64,000 nt of DNA from Streptomyces sp. STR69 (GTDB lineage Bacteria; Actinomycetota; Actinomycetes; Streptomycetales; Streptomycetaceae): NCBI RefSeq assembly GCF_024519455.1, contig NZ_JALJRY010000011.1:186001-250000 (forward strand). Direction: 5' to 3'. The notes under the pieces are model-generated. The model was not told the DNA's origin. It was given only the letters and a program-made list of their open reading frames with translations, and did not search any database. Below, piece by piece: positions 7,658-16,221 of this stretch. Within the stretch, counting starts at the first letter, position 1. Every line of letters starts with the position of its first letter. Made by a program: the position numbers and the translations under genes.

Positions 7658-8107
7658 TCAGGCGCTGGCGCGCCAGGCGGTAGCGGTCGCGTTGACGAAC
7701 TCCTGCACGTCGTCCGGCAGGGCGCCGCTGGCCAGCTCCGCGGGGCTCGGCCCCCGGGACAGCTGGCCCACAGCGGTCGCATTGGCCAGGTCGGAGCGCA
7801 ACTGAAGGTTCTCGGCGTGTATGAGCTGCTGTTCTCCGAGCTGCTCGTCGAGGTTCGCGACCAGGACCTCGGCCTGACGGAGAAGCGTCCACGCGGCGTC
7901 CCGCTCCCGAAGCGCCTGCTGCCGCTCGATGAGACAGCGGGCCAGGGTGCACGCGAGCTTGTCGTTCTCCGTGTCCAGCCGGGCGACGTCGGCGCGGAGC
8001 CGGACTCGGGTCCAGGTCAGGCGGTGCAGCCCGCGTCCGGCTGGTGCGACGTAGTAGAGGACGGCCGCAGTGCCGACTACGGCGACCGTGAGGGCCGCGT
8101 ACTCCAT
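7658..8107 (-). CDS. Membrane-anchored coiled-coil protein
   Basis: 149 aa. An N-terminal membrane helix (YAALTVAVVGTAAVLYYVA) is followed by a long heptad-like region (RLRADVARLDTENDKLACTL through NLQLRSDLANATAV). No enzyme motif. It could tether a complex at the membrane. ATG 8107 overlaps the upstream stop as ATGA. Confidence 0.6.
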   Translation of the reverse strand: MEYAALTVAVVGTAAVLYYVAPAGRGLHRLTWTRVRLRADVARLDTENDKLACTLARCLIERQQALRERDAAWTLLRQAEVLVANLDEQLGEQQLIHAENLQLRSDLANATAVGQLSRGPSPAELASGALPDDVQEFVNATATAWRASA

Positions 8108-8358
8108 CACGATTCCCTTCTCGACGGCCACAGCCGGGGCAGCTGTCCGAGTCGGCGCGGGGGGTCCGCCGGGAAGGGCTGTTGGGGGTCGAAGCGAGGG
8201 CCGCCAGTCGCGGAGGACAGCTCGCGGTAGGCGCCCTCGTTCGCGTTCTGGAGGTCGGCCAACCGGTCGGTGAGCGCGCTGAGTTGACTGCGGAGGGCCC
8301 GGTTCTCGGCTTTGAGGCGCTGCTCTCGTGCCGTCGGCCCCTTGGCGAAGGTCAGCAT
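8107..8358 (-). CDS. Small coiled-coil protein
   Basis: 83 aa. Residues 8-45 form a leucine-rich coiled coil (LKAENRALRSQLSALTDRLA); the rest is Pro/Gly-rich and probably disordered. Its start lies inside the end of the preceding gene (7-base overlap). Function unknown; likely a partner of the neighbouring coiled-coil protein. Confidence 0.6.
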   Translation of the reverse strand: MLTFAKGPTAREQRLKAENRALRSQLSALTDRLADLQNANEGAYRELSSATGGPRFDPQQPFPADPPRRLGQLPRLWPSRRES

Positions 8359-8699
8359 CGGCCCCTCCGCGTGGCGTCACCGAGCAGGCATCCGGGCATG
8401 GCGATCGCATGCTCGGTAAGGGCGCCCGTGGTGACGTCGTAGTCGTGGGCCCGGTGCCAGTCGGCGTCCACGAACGCACGCCGGATCAGGCCGGCGACCT
8501 CCTTGGTGCTGCCGGGCAACGGGATTTCGCGGCGGTTGCTGTCGATGGCCATCGCGCACCAGACAGTGCCCTCGCCGTATGCGGCCGGGGTGACACGGAC
8601 TTCGATGACGTCGCGTCCGGTGATGTCCCGCAGCCGGCGCCACAGTCGGTCGCGGGCAGGCCTGCTCGCTGTGCGGGCGATGCTCTTGACGTTGCTCAT
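8352..8699 (-). CDS. Hypothetical prophage protein
   Basis: 115 aa from ATG 8699, overlapping the preceding stop as ATGA. Basic N-terminus (ARTASRPARDRLWRRLRD) then an alpha/beta segment (DVIEVRVTPAAYGEGTVWCA; LIRRAFVDADWHRAHDYDV). No family recognised. Confidence 0.65.
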   Translation of the reverse strand: MSNVKSIARTASRPARDRLWRRLRDITGRDVIEVRVTPAAYGEGTVWCAMAIDSNRREIPLPGSTKEVAGLIRRAFVDADWHRAHDYDVTTGALTEHAIAMPGCLLGDATRRGRC

Positions 8700-9112
8700 G
8701 CTGCACCGCCGGGGTGGAAGCAGTCGCGGACTCCGGCCAGCAGCTGTCCGTACGAGGCGATCGTGCGGGGGCTCCAGGAGTGCTCGGGTCCGTGGATGTC
8801 GCGGAACCAGACGTCGCAGGCGGCGAGCAGCAGCTGCTCGCGGTCCGTGTCGCGGGCGGCGATGCCGCCGTCGGCTGGGGTAACGGTCTCCGGGTGGCCG
8901 GCGGCCAGGAGGGCGAAGGCGTCCTCGATGGCCGGTGACTCCCAGGCGTGCCGGTTCGGGTCGCTAACGGGACGCAGCAGGCGGGCGCGCTCGAAGTACA
9001 TCTCCAGGGCGCGCCGGGAGTAACGCAGCTGGAGGGCGTTCCAGCGGGCGCGGAGCGCAGTGAGCGGGTGGTGCGGGGCGGTGCGACGGGCGACGTGCAC
9101 GGTTGCGGTCAT
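8696..9112 (-). CDS. Hypothetical helical prophage protein
   Basis: About 138 aa. ATG 9112 has GGGAGG eight bases upstream; ATG 9118 would sit on it. All-helical (LTALRARWNALQLRYSRRAL) with a Trp-rich end (CDVWFRDIHGPEHSW). No family recognised. Overlaps the following gene by ATGA. Confidence 0.65.
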   Translation of the reverse strand: MTATVHVARRTAPHHPLTALRARWNALQLRYSRRALEMYFERARLLRPVSDPNRHAWESPAIEDAFALLAAGHPETVTPADGGIAARDTDREQLLLAACDVWFRDIHGPEHSWSPRTIASYGQLLAGVRDCFHPGGAA

Positions 9113-9133
9113 CGCCATCGCCTCCCTTCGGGT

Positions 9134-9439
9134 TCAGTCGGTTTCGGGTTGGTGCAGGGCGGCGCGTGCTGCGGCGGCCCCGCGGTGTGCGGTGTCGGGC
9201 TCCGGGGGGCGGCGACGCTGTCGCCACGGATCCGGCAGTCCGGGGAGGAGGTCTGGGGGTTCGGCGTCCGGGTCTGCGATCAGCTGCGCGACCGCGACGA
9301 CGAGGCGTCCAAAGCTGACGTCCTCGCGGCATCGGACCTGTGCGAGCACGTCGCGCAGCAGGTCGATGGACCAGTCCGGCCGGGCGGCCTCGGCGAGCGC
9401 GAGCAGCTGGTGCGTGGCCGGGCAGGGGACATCGGTCAC
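9134..9439 (-). CDS. Hypothetical small prophage protein
   Basis: 101 aa from GTG 9439, which overlaps the stop of the replication-type gene as GTGA. Helical core (HQLLALAEAARPDWSIDLL; LVVAVAQLIADP) and a Pro-rich tail. It may be an accessory replication factor given its coupling, but nothing in the sequence proves this. Confidence 0.65.
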   Translation of the reverse strand: MTDVPCPATHQLLALAEAARPDWSIDLLRDVLAQVRCREDVSFGRLVVAVAQLIADPDAEPPDLLPGLPDPWRQRRRPPEPDTAHRGAAAARAALHQPETD

Positions 9440-10608
9440 GTCGGCCTCCCGAGCAACTCGGGGGGCCGATGCGGAGGATGCCCGGCAGCGAGTTCGGCGC
9501 AGGCCTTGCACGGGGCGTCCGTGAAGCGCATGACTCCCCGGTCGCAGCCGGCGAGGCCGCACCGGGACGGGTGCCGCTCCGGAGGCTTCAGGGCCGCGCC
9601 GAGCAGCCACCGCGCGGGATCCCGGATCGTCTCGGTCGAAGCGAAGCGGAACTCCAGGCGGGCACGCAGCCGTTCGCTGTCCGCGCCGGCGTTCAGCTGC
9701 CGTCCGATTTCGCGGGCGGCCTGGCGCACCACGTACGGCGACAGCCCGGCCAGCAGCACCTTCACCGGTTCGAGCACGTCCCAGATCCGCGGAGCGAGAC
9801 TCAGATCGGGCCCGGCGTACGGGCGGCGGAACGTCGACGGAAGCGGAGGACCGGCGGGGTTTTCCACAGGGCCTCGCGCTACTACCTGTTCTCGCCTACG
9901 GCGGATGTCCAAGGCGGCAGGGGGCGAATCATCGGGTGAGTCAATCTCTTGGTCTTCCACTGTCGCGAGGGATCCCCCACCAAGATCCGCACCCGATCCC
10001 TCATCAAGATCCGCAGTCAGTGGAGCCTGCACCGGCTCGTCGTGGACGGTGTAGAGGTGACGGCCGCGGTATCCGGCCCTCCGGTCCACGCTGATCCAGC
10101 CGAGATCCTCCAGGGCGCGGAGGATGCGACGCACCGACCGGGGGTCGAGCGGTTCGCTGGCCTTCTTCCCGGACCGGTGGCGCAGGACGTGACCGAGTTC
10201 GGCGAGGCTGAGGTGGTGTCCGGTCGCCGTGGCGTACGACAGCGCTGCGTACGCGCGCAGCTGGCGCGGGCTGAGCCCTTCGGCGGCCCGCGTGGGTACC
10301 CATGCCCCGTGCTCGGCGCGGCTCGCGACCCTGACGCGGCGTACGGCGGTGTGGCCGCGACCGCCCTGGTGGGTGCGCCGGTAGCTGGTGACCTCGGCAA
10401 TGTCGTCGTCCGGGGCTGGCCGCATGAGCTGTGTCAGGGCCCGCTCGACGCTGGAGCGGGACAGGCCGAGCAGCCCGGACAGGTAGGCGACCCCGGCCTC
10501 GCATCCGGATTCGCGCCGGGACAGGGCCGCGATCTTCACGTAGACGGGCAGGACGGCGTCGGCGTAGTAGCCGACGACGACTCGCAGCGGAACACGGACG
10601 CGCTGCAT
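9436..10608 (-). CDS. Replication-initiator-like winged-helix protein
   Basis: 390 aa. ATG 10608 has a near-perfect ribosome site (AAGGAGGT, 7 bases upstream). Residues 1-75 look like a winged HTH (VAYLSGLLGLSRSSVERALT); a second one lies at about 115-190 (LSLAELGHVLRHR; SVRRILRALEDLGWISVDRR). After a linker the C-terminal third is helical and ends in a CGLAGCDRG...CKACAEL zinc motif. Two winged helices next to RecT/exonuclease genes suggest a phage or plasmid replication initiator, as in many actinophages. DnaA-like or helicase motifs are absent. Confidence 0.6.
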   Translation of the reverse strand: MQRVRVPLRVVVGYYADAVLPVYVKIAALSRRESGCEAGVAYLSGLLGLSRSSVERALTQLMRPAPDDDIAEVTSYRRTHQGGRGHTAVRRVRVASRAEHGAWVPTRAAEGLSPRQLRAYAALSYATATGHHLSLAELGHVLRHRSGKKASEPLDPRSVRRILRALEDLGWISVDRRAGYRGRHLYTVHDEPVQAPLTADLDEGSGADLGGGSLATVEDQEIDSPDDSPPAALDIRRRREQVVARGPVENPAGPPLPSTFRRPYAGPDLSLAPRIWDVLEPVKVLLAGLSPYVVRQAAREIGRQLNAGADSERLRARLEFRFASTETIRDPARWLLGAALKPPERHPSRCGLAGCDRGVMRFTDAPCKACAELAAGHPPHRPPELLGRPT

Positions 10609-10675
10609 GGGGGTCACCTCCTTCCGGGCGTGGTCGGGATGGGTTCATGCGCGCCTCAGGGGCGCGTCATGGGCG

Positions 10676-11194
10676 TCAGGTGTCGTCGTCGCTGCTGTGG
10701 TCGGTTGCGGTGTTCAGGACGGCGGAGAGTCCTTCGGCGAGGGCCTGCATCTCGTGCCGGACCTCGGTGACCGTGAGGTCGGGTCCGTGGACCAGGCGCT
10801 CGGCGTAGCGCGCCCAGTAGCCGAGCCCGGCCCGCAGCCGTGCGCTTTCGAGCCAGGCGAGCTGGCCGCCGGTGAGCCGGAGCGTCGATTCGTCCAGCTC
10901 CAGCTGCCCGTCGTCATCGAGCGTTCCGCGCGCGGTCCGCTGAAGGTGAAGGAAGCGCTGCGCTTCCCGTACCGCACCCTCCTGCTCAGGGTTCGGCAGC
11001 TCCAGGCCGACGATGCGGACCCGAACGGACGCTTCCTTCTCCGTGCCGGGCGCAGGCTCAGTGCGCTCCAGGCTGCGGAACTCGATGATGGCCATGCGGC
11101 TGGAACCGAGGGAGCTGTACATCGGCCTGACGTGCGGCTCCAGCGCCTCCTGTGCCGATGCGCTGACCTTCGCGTCGAACTTGAGATTCGTCAT
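10676..11194 (-). CDS. Hypothetical protein beside recombination genes
   Basis: 172 aa from ATG 11194, overlapping the next upstream gene by ATGA. N-terminus is beta-rich and acidic (RMAIIEFRSLERTEPAPG; VRVRIVGLELPNPEQEG), C-terminus helical (EVRHEMQALAEGLSAVL). Its position suggests a phage recombination or single-strand DNA accessory protein, but no signature confirms it. Confidence 0.7.
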   Translation of the reverse strand: MTNLKFDAKVSASAQEALEPHVRPMYSSLGSSRMAIIEFRSLERTEPAPGTEKEASVRVRIVGLELPNPEQEGAVREAQRFLHLQRTARGTLDDDGQLELDESTLRLTGGQLAWLESARLRAGLGYWARYAERLVHGPDLTVTEVRHEMQALAEGLSAVLNTATDHSSDDDT

Positions 11195-11550
11195 GACGTC
11201 TCACCGGCCCGGGCACGCTGGTCCAGTTCGTCAGCGGCGTACTGCAGGAGTCCTGCGAGGGTCGTTGCGTCCAGCCCCCTCAGCTCGGCGAGCACTCCGA
11301 CCGCTCCCCCGGCAGCCATCAGGACGCTGGCGATGTCGCGCGGCGGGACGTCGACCACACCGGCGAGGTCCTCGGCGAACCCACGCGCGAGCTTGCCGAG
11401 CACGTCGTTGTCGGGGTCTCCGTCCTGGCTGTACCGGATCTCACGGAGAGCGGCGAATACGGCCTCGCGCGAGTAGGTCTCGGACGTGAATGCGCGCCGG
11501 CCCTGCTCGGTCAGTTTGCGGGCGACAGCCTCGCGGAACTCGGCGGTCAC
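11191..11550 (-). CDS. Hypothetical protein coupled to RecT
   Basis: 119 aa, GTG 11550 overlapping the RecT stop as GTGA. All-helical (FREAVARKLTEQGRRAF; VFAALREIRYSQDGDPDND; LAGLLQYAADELDQRA). No known family; conserved coupling suggests a role with the RecT system. Confidence 0.7.
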   Translation of the reverse strand: MTAEFREAVARKLTEQGRRAFTSETYSREAVFAALREIRYSQDGDPDNDVLGKLARGFAEDLAGVVDVPPRDIASVLMAAGGAVGVLAELRGLDATTLAGLLQYAADELDQRARAGETS

Positions 11551-12440
11551 TCCTGCTCACCGCCCTCGCGGACGCCGGAGCCGGGCTCGGCGGCCGTCGG
11601 CCACGCCTGCCGCTCGGCTCCGTCCCCGCCGGCGTCCTGGTCGTCGCGGGCGACGACCGTTCCCCGGATGACGGCCGGTGCCGCGCTGGTGTCGTCGGCG
11701 TCGTCGTCGGCCTGGACCAGATCGGCGAGTTCGTGCGAGGTGGGGACGACCTTCACGAGGCGGCGGACGGCGCTCTTGGCCCACATCGCGTCGAAGTCGG
11801 TGTGCCAGGCGCTGTCGTGCTTCTGGTTGCGCTCGGCCTTCTTGTACGCGTGGCTGTACTTGTCGCGGATCGCTTCGGCCTGCGGCCGGTTGAGGATGAT
11901 CACCTGGGAGCGGCGGCCGTCGATCCACGCGAAGGCGTACGCGAGGATGACCTTGCCCCGCTCCTCCTCGGTGCGGTCGACGCGCGGCTTGTGGAAGAAG
12001 TCGCGCGGGGACGGCTCGGTCGGCGTGAAGTCCCACTGGTCTGCCTCGCGCACCCAGTTGAAATGCACGCTGTCCACGCGGGGATGCCGGTACATCAGCT
12101 CGATGTAGCCCTCGTACATCGGCTGGAAGGTCGCAGTGTCGCCGTACGGGATGACCGCGGCCTGGCGGCCGTCGGGCTCCAGGCCGAACCGTGCGCAGGC
12201 CAGCAGCGCGCTGGTGATGCTGTAGTCCGTGCACTTCGCCAGGTTCGGCATGATCGCGCGGGCGACGGACATGAAGTGGGCCCGGTCGACGTGCCGGGGC
12301 AGTGCGTCCGTGAAGTACGTCGACCTGCTCTGGAGCCACGCCATGGCGCTGTCGTTGAGCGCGAGGTCGGTCACCGCCGACTGCTCCGGCGGCTCTTCCG
12401 AAGCGGCCTGCTTCACGCGGTCCTTCAGGGTGTCGGGCAT
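11547..12440 (-). CDS. recT: RecT-family single-strand annealing protein
   Basis: 297 aa. RecT hallmarks: LARHVDRA-like LPRHVDRAHFMSVARA, NLAKCTDYSITSALLACARF, GLEPDGRQAAVIPYG, FQPMYEGYIELMYRHPRV and WAKSAVRRLVKVVP. RecT anneals complementary strands after a 5'-3' exonuclease makes single strands; here the exonuclease is the adjacent gene. The acidic C-terminal tail is typical. ATG 12440 is chosen because GGAAGG lies six bases ahead. Confidence 0.92.
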   Translation of the reverse strand: MPDTLKDRVKQAASEEPPEQSAVTDLALNDSAMAWLQSRSTYFTDALPRHVDRAHFMSVARAIMPNLAKCTDYSITSALLACARFGLEPDGRQAAVIPYGDTATFQPMYEGYIELMYRHPRVDSVHFNWVREADQWDFTPTEPSPRDFFHKPRVDRTEEERGKVILAYAFAWIDGRRSQVIILNRPQAEAIRDKYSHAYKKAERNQKHDSAWHTDFDAMWAKSAVRRLVKVVPTSHELADLVQADDDADDTSAAPAVIRGTVVARDDQDAGGDGAERQAWPTAAEPGSGVREGGEQE

Positions 12441-12442
12441 GG

Positions 12443-13645
12443 TCATCCTTCCGAGGGCGTGCGCAGGACGCGGGCCCGGTACTTGCGGTGGATCTCGGGG
12501 TGGTCCTTGGCCAGCCGGGTGATGTCGACGGCGGAGACCAAGTGCGTGTATTCGGCGGCGAGTTCGGGTTCGGCCTGGCGGAAGCGGCGGTGGGCGAACT
12601 GGCCGTTCTGCCGCCAGGTGAAGACGGGCTTGCCGCCGACGGTGGCGACCTCGGCGTCCCCGGCGAGCTGCCGCATGCGGTTCTCGACCTCGGTGAGGTC
12701 GGTCTCCAGCGAGGCCTGCCGTTCCTTCAGCTCGCGGCGCCGCTGGTTGAGGAGCATGGCCTCGACCGGGTCGACCTCGACCGTGGCTTCCTCCCGCGCG
12801 GTCCACAGCCGGGCGAGCAGTTCGGCGGTGGCCTGCGAGCCGTCGGCGACCGGAGGGACACCGGGGAGAACGTGGTCGGTCCAGAAGCGGTCGACGGCTT
12901 CGGCGAGCATCTGGCACAGCTCGTCGTCGCGCTGCAGCTGCCACCAGACGAGTTCGTCGTCGATGAGCCCGGCGACGTGGGCGTGCTGGTAGCCGGTGAC
13001 GGTCAGGTACCAGTGCGCTTGCAGTGCGGGCCCGTCGGGCGCCTCGTCGCCGCGCCACCCCTCAGCGCGAGCCGAGCGCCAGGTGCGCGACTTGCATTCC
13101 AGGATCCCGGGATCGGCAGCCTGGACATCGTCGGGCCACAGGGTGATGCGGTCGGGGTTGGCGAGCCAGTGAGGGTGGTCGACATGCTGGAGTGTGCCGG
13201 GCGCGTCGAGGATGAGCAGACCGCTCTCCTCGGAGAAGAACTCGGCGGTGAGGCCCTCCAGCCGGTGGCCCCGGCGTGCAGACCTCTCCAGGCGGGAGTC
13301 CGTCTCACGGGGGATGCCGACCTTGTCCTGCCAGACGCGGAGGGCGCCGCCGTGGGTGTCCAGGCCGAGGATCGCGGAAACGTCCGAGCCGCCGATGCCG
13401 GTTCGGCGTACGGCGAGCCAGTCCTCCGCCGGGGCCCCGGCGGGGAGAAGGACCCGGGCGGTCGGAAAGCTGAGGGGAACCGGCCCGGAGACGGGGGACG
13501 CCGCCTCCGGGCCGGCCGTCCCGCACGGCGCAGGCGGGGTCAGTGGGGGCAAGAGTTCAGGAGTCCCCTCTCCCGCCTTCGCTCCAGCAGCCACCACGCG
13601 CAGAACGGCAGCAGGTGACGTTGACGCCGTACGGGTCGTCTTCAT
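12443..13645 (-). CDS. YqaJ-type viral exonuclease (lambda Exo family)
   Basis: 400 aa. YqaJ domain: WLAVRRTGIGGSDVSAILGL (start motif), GHRLEGLTAEFF, HWLANPDR (PD) and GILECKSRT (ExK) with the later QAHWYLTVTGY motif. PD-(D/E)xK nucleases of this family resect double strands for RecT. The first 70 residues are a Pro/Ala-rich extension, and a coiled coil lies at about 300-345. The stop is two bases before the recT ATG; the ATG overlaps the preceding stop as ATGA. Confidence 0.9.
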   Translation of the reverse strand: MKTTRTASTSPAAVLRVVAAGAKAGEGTPELLPPLTPPAPCGTAGPEAASPVSGPVPLSFPTARVLLPAGAPAEDWLAVRRTGIGGSDVSAILGLDTHGGALRVWQDKVGIPRETDSRLERSARRGHRLEGLTAEFFSEESGLLILDAPGTLQHVDHPHWLANPDRITLWPDDVQAADPGILECKSRTWRSARAEGWRGDEAPDGPALQAHWYLTVTGYQHAHVAGLIDDELVWWQLQRDDELCQMLAEAVDRFWTDHVLPGVPPVADGSQATAELLARLWTAREEATVEVDPVEAMLLNQRRRELKERQASLETDLTEVENRMRQLAGDAEVATVGGKPVFTWRQNGQFAHRRFRQAEPELAAEYTHLVSAVDITRLAKDHPEIHRKYRARVLRTPSEG

Positions 13646-14118
13646 GGCCGCGCCACCGTCCGCACGGTGAGGGCCGGTGCCGGGGCGGTGCGGGCGTGCT
13701 CGGCGATCTCGCGCATCTGCTCGCCCCAGCTGGGCGACAGCTCGCGCGGCGCGTCTCCGGCGAGGGCCCGGCGGACGTCGGAGTGGACGTCGGTCACGGC
13801 GTCGGCGAGAGCGTCCTGTAGCGGCACGATCTCGATCAGGCCGCGCGCGGTGTTCGCCGCGTTCCAGCCGACGAACACGATGGTTCCGGCGTACGGGTGC
13901 TGTGCGGCGCCCAGTGCGGCGAGCAGGCACGAGCCGACGATGTTGCGCGGGTACCGGTCCGGGAAGGCGTGCCCGCAGTCGTTGACGTAGGCGGCCAGCG
14001 CGAGCGACGGCATGAGCGATACCCGGGCGTGCCCCTCGGGCCCGACTGCCGCCGGCCAGTCGACGTCGCCGTCCCGGCGGCTGAGTTCACCGTCCGCGGT
14101 GAGCAGCAGGTGGCTCAT
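13642..14118 (-). CDS. Hypothetical prophage protein
   Basis: 158 aa from ATG 14118 (overlaps the LuxR-type gene stop as TGATG). Contains HAFPDRYPRNIVGSCLLA and GTIVFVGWNAANTARG; helical C-terminus. No family recognised. Confidence 0.65.
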   Translation of the reverse strand: MSHLLLTADGELSRRDGDVDWPAAVGPEGHARVSLMPSLALAAYVNDCGHAFPDRYPRNIVGSCLLAALGAAQHPYAGTIVFVGWNAANTARGLIEIVPLQDALADAVTDVHSDVRRALAGDAPRELSPSWGEQMREIAEHARTAPAPALTVRTVARP

Positions 14119-14894
14119 CAGGCTTCTCCGCCCGGGTGAGGTGTGCTGATGGCAACTCGGGCGCCTGTGTAGCGCGCACGGACGGGCCACTGGCCCTGTT
14201 CGCTGTCGCAGACTTCGGCGTCGAAAGTGCCGGGCGGCCGGAACTGGACGTACGTGCCTTCGCACATGCTCCTCGCGGGCCGCCGGGCGTTGGACGGACT
14301 GGAGTACAAGGAAATGCGGTGCCACGTGCCGGGGTTGTCGCGGAGTGCGGCGACGCGTTCGCGGTAGATGATCGCCCAGTCGCGCGGCGCCCGATGCTCC
14401 GCCGGTGCGGGCGGAGCGTGGAGACGGAGGTCCGGGGCGGAGATCCAGCCGTGGTGGACCGCAATGGCGACGGCGCGGGCTGCATTCCCCGCGCGGAGGG
14501 TCTGGTAGGCGTTCCGGAGATGGGTCTTGACGGTCTGGACGCTCAGGCCGAGGGCGTGCCCGACCCCCTCGTGAGGCGCGCCGCGGGCCAGCTCGATCAG
14601 GCACTCCAGCTCACGCTTCGACAACGGGCACGGTGCCGCCGTCCGTCCGGCCGCGGCCAGGAACACTTCCGTGGTGACCTTCTGGGCGATGGTCTCGATC
14701 AAGGACTCGTCCAGCAGCGATTCACCGGCCGTGGGCGGGCGGTGGTTGGCGATGACCTTCTCGATGGCGTCGAGGGTGGGGAGGCCGTTCTCACCCGAGG
14801 CGGCGCCCCACAAGCTCTCGATGAACTCGGCGAGTTGGTCGGCGTCGAACTCGCGGGCCCACGGGAAAGTGAAGGAGTCAGCCACGGACGACAC
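14118..14894 (-). CDS. LuxR-type HTH regulator of the prophage
   Basis: 258 aa. A LuxR C-terminal-like HTH sits in the middle (about 90-150): LSKRELECLIELARGAPHEG, LGLSVQTVKTHLRNAYQTLR. The N-terminal 85 residues contain no receiver (no DD..D..K). The C-terminal 100 residues (RDWAIIYRERVAALRDNPGT onward) are of unknown type. It probably controls the operon it sits in. GTG start at 14894; the next gene overlaps it by 17 bases. Confidence 0.75.
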   Translation of the reverse strand: MSSVADSFTFPWAREFDADQLAEFIESLWGAASGENGLPTLDAIEKVIANHRPPTAGESLLDESLIETIAQKVTTEVFLAAAGRTAAPCPLSKRELECLIELARGAPHEGVGHALGLSVQTVKTHLRNAYQTLRAGNAARAVAIAVHHGWISAPDLRLHAPPAPAEHRAPRDWAIIYRERVAALRDNPGTWHRISLYSSPSNARRPARSMCEGTYVQFRPPGTFDAEVCDSEQGQWPVRARYTGARVAISTPHPGGEA

Positions 14895-15180
14895 CGCCGT
14901 CCGCCTTTTGCAACATGCGCAGGTGCCGCTTCAGGACCGCGATCTCGTCTCGCTGGCGGGCCACTTCACCGAAGAGGGCCGGCACCGCCTCGCGGGCGAA
15001 GCTGATGAACTCGACGACCGGGATGCGCTCGGTGTCGGACCAGGTCTCCAGGAAGCAGATCGGGCCGACCTGATCGGGAAGGCCGTGCTCGCTCGGCTGG
15101 ACCGGCCACGGCCCCTTGGGCAGGCCGATGATGATCTTCTGGGTGTGGGACAGGTACTCGTCGGACAGCGGCTCAGGCAT
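14878..15180 (-). CDS. Small coiled-coil hypothetical protein
   Basis: 100 aa, ATG 15180. Beta-rich N-terminus (IIIGLPKGPWPVQPSEHG; ICFLETWSDTERIPVVEF) then a coiled coil (ARQRDEIAVLKRHLRMLQKA). Overlaps genes on both sides. Function unknown. Confidence 0.6.
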   Translation of the reverse strand: MPEPLSDEYLSHTQKIIIGLPKGPWPVQPSEHGLPDQVGPICFLETWSDTERIPVVEFISFAREAVPALFGEVARQRDEIAVLKRHLRMLQKADGGVVRG

Positions 15181-15550
15181 GGTGACCCTCACTCGCCGGG
15201 GCAAAGCGCGACCACAGGCCGGCGGGCCCCTGGCCCATCACGACCCGCGTCTCCCCGAAGGCGACGCGCGGGCTCTCGTCGGCGATTTCCTGGCACAGCT
15301 GCTCGGTTTCCCAGGCGACCCCGAGCAGCGCACCCGTGAGGACGTTGTGCACGGTGTTGTGCACCATCCGAGTGCGCGCGTCGCGCAGCCCCTGGTGGGA
15401 GGCCCCGGATGGGACGTCGAGCGCGTCGCGGATGACTCGGAGCAGGTCGAGCAGGTCGTCGCGCTGAACCCGCGCACGGTCCTCCTGCGCCTCTTCGAGA
15501 CCTCGGGGACCAGGAGTGGGGTGTGGGATGCTGGAGAGCATCGGGTCCAC
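15173..15550 (-). CDS. Hypothetical helical prophage protein
   Basis: 125 aa if GTG 15550 is used (GAGG six bases ahead); ATG 15541 is an equal alternative. Helical (RDDLLDLLRVIRDALDV; MVHNTVHNVLTGALLG). No family recognised. Confidence 0.6.
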   Translation of the reverse strand: MDPMLSSIPHPTPGPRGLEEAQEDRARVQRDDLLDLLRVIRDALDVPSGASHQGLRDARTRMVHNTVHNVLTGALLGVAWETEQLCQEIADESPRVAFGETRVVMGQGPAGLWSRFAPASEGHHA

Positions 15551-15624
15551 CTCGTTCCTCTCTTACGGTTTCGGGCTGGTGGGCCGAGGGCTCGTCGGGG
15601 GCGTCCGACGGGCCCTCAGTACGT

Positions 15625-15741
15625 TCAGGAGCCGAGGGGGCGGGCAGTCCGGCAGCGTCGGCAGGCCATCCGCAGGACCGGGTTGCGGTGTCCGCAGGTG
15701 TCGCAGATCCAGCGGCAGACGATGTCGATCAGGTGTCGCAC
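15625..15741 (-). CDS. RanBP2-type zinc-finger microprotein
   Basis: 38 aa from GTG 15741, overlapping the excisionase-like gene by 13 bases. Its core, WICDTCGHRNPVLRMACRRC, matches the RanBP2-type finger W-x-C-x2-C-x3-N-x6-C-x2-C exactly. In eukaryotes this finger binds ubiquitin or RNA; in phages its role is unknown. Small size and overlap lower confidence, but the motif is complete. Confidence 0.6.
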   Translation of the reverse strand: MRHLIDIVCRWICDTCGHRNPVLRMACRRCRTARPLGS

Positions 15742-15947
15742 TCGGCGTCTTCCAGGAGGCGTACGAGGGCGGCGGTGATGACGCGGTGGCGGCCCTCCAA
15801 GGGCAAGACCTTGACCGGCGACTGGCCGGTCTTGATCAGCCCGTGCAGGTAGCTCTTGGAGACACCGAGCGCGATGGCGGCCTGCGGCACGCTGACCGTG
15901 GCGGGCCACGCGCGGATCTCGTCGAGGGTCGGGGCGCTGGTTGCCAT
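15729..15947 (-). CDS. Excisionase-like HTH protein
   Basis: 72 aa. Winged HTH of the AlpA/Xis/HTH_17 type: VSVPQAAIALGVSKSYLHGLIKTG, then LPLEGRHRVITAALVRLLED. Its place next to the repressor and near the integrase suggests a recombination directionality factor. It ends where the repressor's start region begins (stop of the repressor and this start share base 15947). Confidence 0.75.
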   Translation of the reverse strand: MATSAPTLDEIRAWPATVSVPQAAIALGVSKSYLHGLIKTGQSPVKVLPLEGRHRVITAALVRLLEDAECDT

Positions 15948-16168
15948 CAGGCCACGACCTCGTCCGGCAGCAGATCGGCGACCGTGCAGCCCAGAACCTC
16001 GGCGATCTTGCTGAGATTGGCGGGCGAGAAGTTCGCGGTGCCCTTCTCGGCCATCGACACGTGCTGCTTGGTGACGCCGGCCCGTTCCGCCAGCTGCGTC
16101 ATATTGAGCCCCGCCTCGACCCGCCTGCGCCTCAGGCGCCTTCGGTCAAGTTCGGTCTTGGTTCCCAT
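15947..16168 (-). CDS. XRE-family repressor-like protein
   Basis: 73 aa, ATG 16168. A single Cro/CI HTH: RRVEAGLNMTQLAERAGVTKQHVSMAEKGTANFS, LSKIAEVLGCTVADLL. There is no C-terminal oligomerisation or protease domain, so it is Cro-like. It is transcribed away from the second regulator at 16339; the gap between them holds palindromes likely to be its operators. Confidence 0.8.
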   Translation of the reverse strand: MGTKTELDRRRLRRRRVEAGLNMTQLAERAGVTKQHVSMAEKGTANFSPANLSKIAEVLGCTVADLLPDEVVA

Positions 16169-16197
16169 GTGACGAACAGTAAAGGGATGTGCGAAAC

Positions 16198-16213
16198 AGT
16201 ACAAGCCTGTACT
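16198..16213. promoter_or_regulatory. Palindrome in the divergent prophage promoter
   Basis: AGTACA-agcc-TGTACT, perfect six-base arms, about 30 bases upstream of the repressor start. Likely operator of one of the two divergent HTH regulators. Confidence 0.5.
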
Positions 16214-16221
16214 GGTGAGTA

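Noticed and set aside
11490..13618. Plus-strand frames of 500 and 376 codons opposite recT and the exonuclease
   Set aside because: No family likeness; recT and YqaJ on the other strand are unmistakable.
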